Assembly: GCA_934122215.1 (NCBI GenBank)
Contig: CAKOWF010000030.1
Location: 1-12,445 of the forward strand
DNA from: an uncultured Bacilli bacterium
GTDB lineage: Bacteria > Bacillota_I > Bacilli_A > RF39 > UBA660
Reading direction: 5' to 3'
Length of the DNA stretch: 12,445 nucleotides
Position 1 is the stretch's first letter. Every line of letters begins with the position of its first letter. The notes under the pieces were generated by a model. The model searched no databases and had not been told where the DNA came from. It saw nothing but the letters and a program-made list of their open reading frames with translations. Positions 6,922-12,445 of the stretch are shown piece after piece. The translations under genes were made by a program, and so were the position numbers.

Positions 6922-8436
6922 TCACATCCTTACTTTCATAATCTTGTTTACCATAAATATATATATTATATATAATATTAAGATAATACCCATAAATATA
7001 AATCCAATAGTTGTTGTATAGAATGGTTCAAAATATCCTGGATTAACTAAACTAATAAATAAAATAAAGAAAGCTGGAACTAGATATAAAACAGTTACTA
7101 TTATTTTTGATGTTCCTGTTAATGACGCTAATTCTAATTTTAGTTTTTTCTTATTAAATAAATTTTCTTCTATTGATGAGAATACTTTGATTATATTACC
7201 ACCAGTTCTATTTAATACTGATAAAGAAGCTGTTAAATATGCTATTTCATCTAGTTTTACTCTTTTATAAAATCTGTCAAATACTACATCTATTTCTAGT
7301 CCAAAATTTAATTCCATATATATTTTTTTGAATTCTAATGCTATTGGTCCTTCTAATTCTGTACTTACTAATTCTACTGCTTGAGTAATGCTTCTTCCTG
7401 ATTTAAATGCATTATTCATAACTGTTATTGCTTGTAATAAATCATTTTCTAATTTATTCCTATATATCTTATATTTTGATATATATATTATATCTGACAA
7501 ATAGAATCCAAATATAAAAGGAATAATACACTCATAAGAACTTATCATTTCATATCTAAATATTTTTGCAAATATAGCAACTACTATAAATAAAATTCCT
7601 ACCATAAATTTGTTTGCAACTATTTCTAGTCCATTATCATAGTAATCTTTATATAAAATAGTATATTTTTCATATCTTTGACTATAATTTGTTAAAAATA
7701 CGGATTTTTTTAATATATTTGAAATAAAAACTAATATTTTTTTATATATTACATGAAAATGTTCAAATAATGATGTTTTTTTATCTTTTAATGGTTCTAA
7801 ACTATACTTATTGATTCTTTTTTCTAAACTATAACTATGTCTAAATCGAATTATTTTAACCACTATTGATAAAAGTACTGCTAAAAATATTATTTGTATT
7901 GCATTTATACCTTTGTTAGTATTTTCTATTACATTTATAGCAATATTTTTAGTTCCTATATTTCCAGCATTATCTGATACTGTACAAGTTAATGTTTGAA
8001 TACCAGTAATACTAAAATCAACTTCATCAAAATTACATTTCATTTTACTAGTTATATCACCATCTAATGTATCATATGCTCTTATATCTAATTCTGATTT
8101 ATCAGTAGTATAATTTTCACCTTTTTTTAATTGATATACTGTTTTTGAATCTTCTGAAATTATATATGGTGCATCTAAATCTAATTTATATGTACCACTT
8201 TCAATATTTGAAGTTTTATTATTTGCTAAATAATTTGTTATTTTTATTTGATAGTTACCACTTTCATTTAAAGTTATTTCACTTTTTCTATTAGTACTTA
8301 TTTTATAAATACCATATCTTTCACCATCTTTTAAAACTTCATATGTATAACCTTTTACAGAAGAATTAGGTGTATATGTTACATTTAATTCTTGATTTAT
8401 TATACTTTCTGTTTCATATATATTTAATTCTCCCAT
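6922..8436 (-). CDS. tadB: TadB-like pilus platform protein with N-terminal Ig-like region
   Basis: Inner-membrane platform protein of a Tad pilus motor. The C-terminal two thirds of the 504 residues is TadB-like: hydrophobic segments near 178-196, 272-292, 298-318, 444-464 and 474-497, with the type II secretion F-like core at about 330-440 (LLQAITVMNNAFKSGRSITQ, FKKIYMELNFGL, LNRTGGNIIKVFSSIEENL). The first 172 residues are not part of normal TadB (about 300 residues): they look like two beta-sandwich domains, the second with DGDITSKMKC and VSDNAGNIGTKNIAINVIE, as in bacterial Ig-like (DUF5011/HYR-like) repeats. No signal peptide precedes them. Arg/Lys residues just after the first helix (RFRHSYSLEKR, 197-207) predict that the N-terminal part is outside the membrane. 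The start is supported by GGAGG five bases upstream. One continuous frame argues against two genes joined by error. Confidence 0.88.
   Translation of the reverse strand: MGELNIYETESIINQELNVTYTPNSSVKGYTYEVLKDGERYGIYKISTNRKSEITLNESGNYQIKITNYLANNKTSNIESGTYKLDLDAPYIISEDSKTVYQLKKGENYTTDKSELDIRAYDTLDGDITSKMKCNFDEVDFSITGIQTLTCTVSDNAGNIGTKNIAINVIENTNKGINAIQIIFLAVLLSIVVKIIRFRHSYSLEKRINKYSLEPLKDKKTSLFEHFHVIYKKILVFISNILKKSVFLTNYSQRYEKYTILYKDYYDNGLEIVANKFMVGILFIVVAIFAKIFRYEMISSYECIIPFIFGFYLSDIIYISKYKIYRNKLENDLLQAITVMNNAFKSGRSITQAVELVSTELEGPIALEFKKIYMELNFGLEIDVVFDRFYKRVKLDEIAYLTASLSVLNRTGGNIIKVFSSIEENLFNKKKLKLELASLTGTSKIIVTVLYLVPAFFILFISLVNPGYFEPFYTTTIGFIFMGIILILYIIYIFMVNKIMKVRM
7921..8436 (-). other. Ig-like N-terminal extension of TadB
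   Basis: Codons 1-172 of the TadB gene. Residues about 1-88 form one putative beta domain (LNESGNYQIKITNYL, then GTYKLDLDAP). Residues 89-171 form a second that fits the DUF5011/HYR pattern: DAPYI, KKGENYTTDKSELDIRAYD, DGDITS, GIQTLTCTVSDNAGN, then a final IAINVIE strand. Cys134 and Cys151 could form a disulfide if the region is exported. The domain type is judged by pattern, not by search. Confidence 0.7.
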
Positions 8437-8441
8437 AAAAT

Positions 8442-8446
8442 CCTCC
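8442..8446 (-). promoter_or_regulatory. strong ribosome binding site deciding the tadB start
   Basis: The minus strand reads GAGTAGGAGGATTTTATG: GGAGG five bases from the ATG at 8436, overlapping the tadA stop TAG (8446-8448). It supports the short N-terminus without a signal peptide. Confidence 0.85.
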
Positions 8447-9771
8447 TACTCAAAAATATCTTTTAGTGTATCTATACCTTTTGATACTATTTTGTCATAT
8501 ACTTTTGGAACATAATCATTTTTAATGAATTCTCCATCTACTTCTTTTCCATTTACTAAACCTGTTTGTTTGAAAGCAAATATTTCTTTCATTTTAATTT
8601 CGTCATCATCAAATCCTACAATTTCTGAAATATTTACTATTTTTCTTTTACCATCGCTTAATCTTTGAATATGTACTACTATATCAATAGCATTATATAT
8701 ATATTCTCTTATAGCTTTAACCGGTATTTCCATACCTGCCATTAAAATCATTGTTTCTAATCTATTTAATCCATCTGCTGGTGAATTAGCATGCATTGTT
8801 GTTAATGAACCATTGTGTCCAGTATTCATTGCTTGCAACATATCAAATGCTTCTTTTCCTCTTACTTCTCCTACTATTATTCTATCTGGTCTCATACGAA
8901 GTGAGTTTCTAACTAAATCTCTTATTGTTACTTCACCTTCTCCTTCATAGTTTGTCATACGAGTTTCTAGTGAGATAACATGTTCTTGTTCTAGTTTTAA
9001 TTCTGCAGCATCTTCTATTGTTATAATTCTTTCATTGTTACCTATAAATGATGATAAAACATTTAGTAATGTAGTTTTACCACCACCTGTACCACCACAT
9101 ATAATTATGTTTAATTTAGCTTGTACACAAGCTTCTAAAAATCTTGCCATATATGGTGTTAATGTACCATTTCTTAAAAAATCATCAATGTTTGCTAGTT
9201 CCTTTTTGAATTTTCTTATTGTTAATACTGGCCCTTTTAAAGATAATGGTGGTATTACAGCATTAAGTCTTGATCCATCTGCCAATCTAGCATCTACCAT
9301 AGGAGTTGCTGTATCAATTGTTCTACCTAACGGTTGAATTATTCTTGATATTGTTCTGATAATATGATCATCATTAATAAATGATACACTTTCATCTTTT
9401 ATTACATGTCCATCTATTTCAATATATATTTCATTTTTTCCATTTACCATTATTTCTGTTATTTCTGGATCTTCTAATAATTCTGTTAATGGACCGTATC
9501 CACTTATTTCATTTTCTATTAAGTTATATATATAACTTCTTTCTATAACACTTAAATCATATCCTTCCAATGATTTATCTATTTGTGTTCTTACATAATC
9601 ATCCATTGAAGAACTATTTATAGCGTTATTATCTATTAAATTTTGAATTATTTTATTTCTTAATTCTTCTAATAATTTTTTATTTTGAAAAGTTTCATAA
9701 TCATTTATTGTAATGGCTGGATATTCTTCTGTATCTATATTAAATTCATCTACAAATTTTTTTTCATTCAT
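8446..9771 (-). CDS. tadA: TadA/CpaF-type pilus assembly ATPase
   Basis: Hexameric secretion ATPase that powers assembly of Tad pili from the cytoplasmic face, docking on TadB and TadC. The 441 residues carry the complete family signature: N-terminal domain with EISGYGPLTELLEDPEITEI (88-107), MVDARLADGSRLNAVIPP (158-175), Walker A GGTGGGKT (226-233), Asp box TIEDAAEL (251-258), Walker B region RIIVGEVRGKEA (297-308) with catalytic Glu302, and His box GHNGSLTTMHANSP (318-331). All catalytic residues are present, so it should be active. It starts nine bases after tadZ ends, with AGGGTG overlapping the tadZ stop. Its length is typical. The alternative, a PilB/GspE ATPase, is less likely given the CpaF-type motifs and its neighbours. 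Confidence 0.97.
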   Translation of the reverse strand: MNEKKFVDEFNIDTEEYPAITINDYETFQNKKLLEELRNKIIQNLIDNNAINSSSMDDYVRTQIDKSLEGYDLSVIERSYIYNLIENEISGYGPLTELLEDPEITEIMVNGKNEIYIEIDGHVIKDESVSFINDDHIIRTISRIIQPLGRTIDTATPMVDARLADGSRLNAVIPPLSLKGPVLTIRKFKKELANIDDFLRNGTLTPYMARFLEACVQAKLNIIICGGTGGGKTTLLNVLSSFIGNNERIITIEDAAELKLEQEHVISLETRMTNYEGEGEVTIRDLVRNSLRMRPDRIIVGEVRGKEAFDMLQAMNTGHNGSLTTMHANSPADGLNRLETMILMAGMEIPVKAIREYIYNAIDIVVHIQRLSDGKRKIVNISEIVGFDDDEIKMKEIFAFKQTGLVNGKEVDGEFIKNDYVPKVYDKIVSKGIDTLKDIFE

Positions 9772-9780
9772 AATAACACC

Positions 9781-10575
9781 CTATTTCTTCTTTGATAATT
9801 TTTCTTTTAATTTTATTTCTTGTTCGTTTAGTTCTATACTTTTTATTAATTTTTCTAAATTATTTACTGTTTTTTTATTGCTTTTGTATATTTTTTTATT
9901 TAATAATGGTATTTCTCCATTTAATAAATATTTTTCTATATTTTTGATATAGAATGTTTCTGGTATTGTATAATCAATATTTCCATTCATCATATGTTTA
10001 AAATCATATTCTGTAAAGTAACTTTTTTTACCTAATGATTTGTTTAGTATTACTTTATAATTATTTTTACCCATATCTCCATATATTGATAGCATTGTTC
10101 TCATATTTTTAGCTGTCATAAATTCATTTTGAATTACATATAATATATAATCACTATAGTCATATGCCATTAAATTTATTTCATTTAACATATGATTTGT
10201 ATCTATCAAAATTACATCATATTTCATTTTAGCTTTAGCTATAATAACACTCAAATATCTACTATTTATTTTGCTTGCTGTTCTTGGATCTTTTGGGGCT
10301 GCCAAAACATCTATATTATTATTGTATTTAGTTATATAGTCTTCTATATGTTCAAATCTATTATTATTAAAATCATCTGATATTGTAAATAAATCATTTT
10401 TAACATCTAAATTTAATAATAGGGCTATACTTCCTGAATATAAATCTAAATCAATTATTAATGTTTTTTTATTTTTTAAACTATATAATCCTGCTAAGTT
10501 TAATGTTGTTAGTGTTTTTCCACTACCACCTTTTACTGATGTTACTAAATATACTTTTGCTTGCTTTAGAGACAT
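9781..10575 (-). CDS. tadZ: TadZ/CpaE-like MinD-family ATPase
   Basis: ParA/MinD-type ATPase that in Tad systems helps to place the pilus machine in the cell. The 264 residues start with VTSVKGGSGKTLTTLNLAGL (11-30), a deviant Walker A with the signature Lys15 and Lys20, followed by LIIDLDLYSGS (39-49, switch I) and VILIDTNH (121-128, switch II), where MinD-type proteins usually have DTPP or DTPA. The N-terminal receiver-like domain of many CpaE proteins is missing. The C-terminus is Lys/Glu-rich and probably a helix or coiled coil (about 230-264), a possible membrane or partner contact. It lies between the TadE-like genes and tadA, and its AAGGAAG site overlaps the end of the preceding gene (4-base gap). 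Function is inferred from context and fold. Confidence 0.88.
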   Translation of the reverse strand: MSLKQAKVYLVTSVKGGSGKTLTTLNLAGLYSLKNKKTLIIDLDLYSGSIALLLNLDVKNDLFTISDDFNNNRFEHIEDYITKYNNNIDVLAAPKDPRTASKINSRYLSVIIAKAKMKYDVILIDTNHMLNEINLMAYDYSDYILYVIQNEFMTAKNMRTMLSIYGDMGKNNYKVILNKSLGKKSYFTEYDFKHMMNGNIDYTIPETFYIKNIEKYLLNGEIPLLNKKIYKSNKKTVNNLEKLIKSIELNEQEIKLKEKLSKKK

Positions 10576-10579
10576 AATT

Positions 10580-10939
10580 TCACTTCCTTATTTTTATTTT
10601 ATTTTCTTGTTTTACTGCTTTATAATTTTTTTCATATGTATTTTTCTTTATACTTGAAAATATTGTTTTTATTGTTACTTTTATTTCTATATCTATTTCA
10701 TTGTCTACTATTGTTATGTTTCTTATATATACATTATCTATATTTTTTATTATTAAGTTTTTTGTTTCTTCTTCACTTAAATTATTTTCAAGACTATTTT
10801 TTATAATTTCTTGTACAGTGTTATCTATTTTTTTCTTTGTTACTGATATATATCCGATATCTATTATAAAAGAGAATGTCAATATCATAATAGGTAGTAA
10901 TAGTACAAATAAAACTAATGCTTGTCCTTTATTTTTCAT
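10580..10939 (-). CDS. TadE-like pseudopilin, second copy, lacking Glu+5
   Basis: A 119-residue protein with the TadE/TadF/TadG architecture: short Lys-rich start, GQALVLFVLLLPI (5-17), one hydrophobic helix (about 8-30) and a polar remainder. In this class a prepilin peptidase cuts after Gly5. The conserved Glu at +5 is Leu here (Q-A-L-V-L), unlike its neighbour, so processing or assembly could differ. The rest (30-119) is charged, with alternating strand-like segments (IRNITIVDNEIDIEIKVTIK). It begins inside the preceding tadE-like gene (11-base overlap) and has no good ribosome site, so translation is probably coupled. It is too short for a full TadG; TadF-like is an alternative name. Confidence 0.8.
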   Translation of the reverse strand: MKNKGQALVLFVLLLPIMILTFSFIIDIGYISVTKKKIDNTVQEIIKNSLENNLSEEETKNLIIKNIDNVYIRNITIVDNEIDIEIKVTIKTIFSSIKKNTYEKNYKAVKQENKIKIRK

Positions 10940-11264
10940 ATATTGTTATACTTTCTTTTACTGTATAGGGATTATTTAATGCTTTATTTAAAAGAGGTGT
11001 ATTTATTTTAATTTTTTTTGATACCTCTATAGTTGTATAATTATTGTCATTTTTTATATTTAATCCTATTTTATTATTTGATGCATAATTTAAATAGTCG
11101 TCTTCTTTTTTTTCTTTATATAAATTTGTTATCAAATCTAAATCATTTTGCAATGTGTATTTTGTATGAAATATATTACCAAAATCTATGATTGCTAGTA
11201 AAATCATTAAAAATACTGGTACTATTAATACAAATTCAACTAATGCTTGTCCCCTATTTTTCAT
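10929..11264 (-). CDS. tadE: TadE-like pseudopilin
   Basis: A 111-residue minor-pilin-like protein, first gene of the Tad operon. The N-terminus MKNRGQALVEFVLIVPVFLM has the TadE pattern: prepilin peptidase site after Gly5, then Gln at +1, Glu10 at +5 and Phe11, running into one hydrophobic helix (8-30, ending IIDFGNIF). The rest is polar and expected outside the membrane. In known Tad systems TadE and TadF are processed by the peptidase TadV and are needed for Flp pilus formation; no Flp or TadV gene is visible here. The ribosome site is AGGA ten bases upstream, a little far. A promoter lies 25-53 bases before the ATG. Confidence 0.88.
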   Translation of the reverse strand: MKNRGQALVEFVLIVPVFLMILLAIIDFGNIFHTKYTLQNDLDLITNLYKEKKEDDYLNYASNNKIGLNIKNDNNYTTIEVSKKIKINTPLLNKALNNPYTVKESITIYEK

Positions 11265-11288
11265 CTTATCACTATCCTACTATCTAAA

Positions 11289-11317
11289 ATTATATCAAAA
11301 TTTATATTAATAAGCAA
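11289..11317 (-). promoter_or_regulatory. promoter of the Tad-murC operon
   Basis: The minus strand has TTGCTT (11312-11317), a 17-base spacer and TATAAT (11289-11294), with an upstream TG giving TGATATAAT, the same nine bases as the hydrolase promoter. The -35 is weak (TTG only). Expected start near 11282 leaves a leader of about 18 bases before tadE. No operator or leader structure is visible. Confidence 0.75.
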
Positions 11318-11350
11318 TTATATAGTAAAATTATTTTTACTTTTTTATAA

Positions 11351-11380
11351 GAAAAAAGTTCTACCAAAAAGGTAAAACTT
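11351..11380 (-). terminator. intrinsic terminator after the RCC1-repeat gene
   Basis: The minus strand forms AAGTTTTACC, loop TTTTT, GGTAGAACTT (10 pairs including one G-T), followed by a T run. It lies 57 bases after the stop at 11437 and before the tad promoter, so the two units are separate. Confidence 0.85.
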
Positions 11381-11436
11381 TCATTTCAAATTAATGAAAT
11401 ATTATCAAATTCTTATTAATTAAAAACAATCAATTA

Positions 11437-12445
11437 TTAAAATTTTATTTTAGTTGGCACTAAACTATTGGTTGTTGTTCCATTTCCTAGTTTACCAGTT
11501 GTACCATTTTCTCCCCAAGTCCATACATTTCCAGATTCGTCAAGTGCTATACTATGAAAACCTCCGGCAGATACTTCTTTATATTTTATATTATTTTCTA
11601 TTTTAATTGGTATTAAGCTTCTAGTTGTACTGTTGTTTCCTAATTGACCTTTGCTATTATCTCCCCATGTCCATAGGTTACCTTCAGAATCAATAGCTAA
11701 GCTATGATTACTTCCTCCATCTATATACTTAAATTTTATGCTATTCATTATTTGAATTGGAATTAAACTATTTGTTGTACTATTATTTCCTAATTGACCT
11801 TTACTATTATTACCCCATGCCCATAAGTTTCCTGATTCATCGAGAACTAAATTATATTGTAATCCTGACGAAATATTCGTAATTTTTGTTTCTTCAATTA
11901 TTTTGATTGGTACTAAACTACTTGTCGTACTGTCATTTCCTAATTGACCTTTACTATTACCTCCCCATACCCATAGATTATTATTTTCATCGATTGCTAA
12001 ACTATGAATTTGACAAGCAGCAACTGCTTTAAATTTCGTTCCACTCATTATTTGAATTGGTACTAAACTTTTTTTAGTTGTTCCATTACCTAATTCACCA
12101 TATCCATTATCTCCCCATGTCCATAGATTTCCATCTGTATCTATTGCTAAACTATGGAATTGATTAGCAGATATTGCCTTAAATTTTGTTCCATTCATTA
12201 TTTGAATTGGTACTAAACTATCTGTTGTTTTTCCATTTCCTAGTTGGCCATACCCATTACTACCCCATGTCCATAGATTTCCATCTATGTCAATTGCTAA
12301 ATTATATGTTTGACCTGCAGCTATAATTTTAAATTTTGTTCCACTCATTATTTGAATTGGTACTAAACTATTTATTTTTGTATTATCACCTAATTGACCA
12401 TTATAATTCCATCCCCATGTCCATAAATTGTCATTTTCATCTATT
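11437..12445 (-). CDS. RCC1-repeat beta-propeller protein, N-terminus beyond the window
   Basis: The frame is open to the right edge, so only the last 335 residues are seen. They consist wholly of RCC1-type repeats of 50 residues on the pattern [IL]D..GNLW.WG.N..GQLGN..T..SL.PI.I......K.....HSLA. Seven can be counted; the last is cut at about 35 residues (ending PTKIKF), so the missing closing strand may come from the unseen N-terminal side, as in velcro-closed propellers. RCC1 repeats fold as seven-bladed propellers; in bacteria they are common in large surface or secreted proteins, and a eukaryote-like Ran exchange role should not be assumed. There is no C-terminal LPXTG motif or membrane helix. 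Whether it is exported cannot be told without the N-terminus. A terminator follows it, so it is not cotranscribed with the Tad genes. Confidence 0.93.
   Translation of the reverse strand, partial: IDENDNLWTWGWNYNGQLGDNTKINSLVPIQIMSGTKFKIIAAGQTYNLAIDIDGNLWTWGSNGYGQLGNGKTTDSLVPIQIMNGTKFKAISANQFHSLAIDTDGNLWTWGDNGYGELGNGTTKKSLVPIQIMSGTKFKAVAACQIHSLAIDENNNLWVWGGNSKGQLGNDSTTSSLVPIKIIEETKITNISSGLQYNLVLDESGNLWAWGNNSKGQLGNNSTTNSLIPIQIMNSIKFKYIDGGSNHSLAIDSEGNLWTWGDNSKGQLGNNSTTRSLIPIKIENNIKYKEVSAGGFHSIALDESGNVWTWGENGTTGKLGNGTTTNSLVPTKIKF
11440..12444 (-). repeat. in-frame 150-bp tandem repeat array encoding the RCC1 units
   Basis: Units in transcription order: 12444-12295, 12294-12145, 12144-11995, 11994-11845, 11844-11695, 11694-11545 and a partial 11544-11440. 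Six are exactly 150 bp. The plus-strand string tcattatttgaattgg recurs in exact phase at 12345, 12195, 12045 and 11745. Units 1-3 are the most alike at DNA level; units 4-7 have diverged more. Confidence 0.92.

Larger units (their letters stand above)
11265..11436. other. longest gene-free stretch, 172 bases
   Basis: It holds only the RCC1-gene terminator, the tad promoter and AT-rich sequence. A weak 6-bp inverted repeat (atttca...tgaaat, about 11383-11400) lies just ahead of the terminator in the 3' end of the RCC1 message. I see no small gene or RNA element. Confidence 0.6.

Noticed and set aside
6919..10582. Genetic code 4 (TGA as Trp), suggested by the very low GC
   Set aside because: TGA ends tadB (6922-6924) and the second tadE (10580-10582) right at the next gene's start, and Trp is encoded by TGG throughout.
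11437..12348. RCC1 gene starting at the Met at 12348
   Set aside because: This Met is in the middle of a repeat unit (the ...PIQIM position) and the frame continues with another RCC1 unit to the window edge. The gene is truncated by the window, not started here.
11440..12444. Regular 150-bp repeats as a CRISPR or satellite
   Set aside because: The repeats are in frame, 150 bp long without spacers, and encode consistent RCC1 blades.

Overview
The window is very AT-rich (roughly 70-75% A+T by eye) and almost fully coding, and every convincing gene lies on the minus strand. The organism is most likely a low-GC, single-membrane, wall-making member of the Firmicutes/Bacillota. Supporting points are a Gram-positive-type MurC, a membrane-segment-bearing MurF, the rpsP-khpA pair, strong GGAGG ribosome sites and a Tad apparatus without outer-membrane parts. 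TGA is used as a stop (tadB, second tadE) and Trp is encoded by TGG, so the standard bacterial code applies and a classical mollicute is excluded. The taxon is an inference; an uncultured gut Bacilli/Erysipelotrichia-like or Clostridia-like lineage would fit.

Layout in the direction of transcription (high to low coordinates). (1) 12445-11437: the C-terminal part of an RCC1-type beta-propeller gene, seven 50-residue repeats, running off the right edge and closed by a hairpin terminator at 11351-11380. (2) 11317-4885: one apparent operon with its own extended -10 promoter: two TadE-like pseudopilin genes, tadZ, tadA, tadB, tadC, then murC, then a terminator. (3) 4862-4261: a consensus promoter, rpsP, khpA and a TTCG-loop terminator. 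(4) 4234-3593: an unrecognised gene with a duplicated Cys/His module, with no obvious promoter of its own, ended by a terminator that overlaps its stop codon. (5) 3573-1: an extended -10 promoter, an alpha/beta hydrolase gene, murF and ddl (D-Ala-D-Ala ligase), which reaches the left edge.

The genes fall into two themes. Ddl makes D-Ala-D-Ala, MurF attaches it to the UDP-MurNAc-tripeptide, and MurC adds the first L-Ala of the same stem peptide. The Tad genes encode the cytoplasmic and inner-membrane motor of a type IV-like pilus: ATPase TadA, platform proteins TadB and TadC, MinD-like TadZ and pseudopilin-like TadE proteins. No Flp major pilin, prepilin peptidase, secretin or CpaB is visible here. 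The most unusual points are a TadB with about 170 residues of Ig-like sequence ahead of its first membrane helix and no signal peptide, murC at the end of the pilus operon, and the gapless duplicated Cys/His module at 3617-4234. No tRNA, rRNA, CRISPR, insertion sequence or riboswitch is visible. The longest gene-free stretch is 172 bases (11265-11436).
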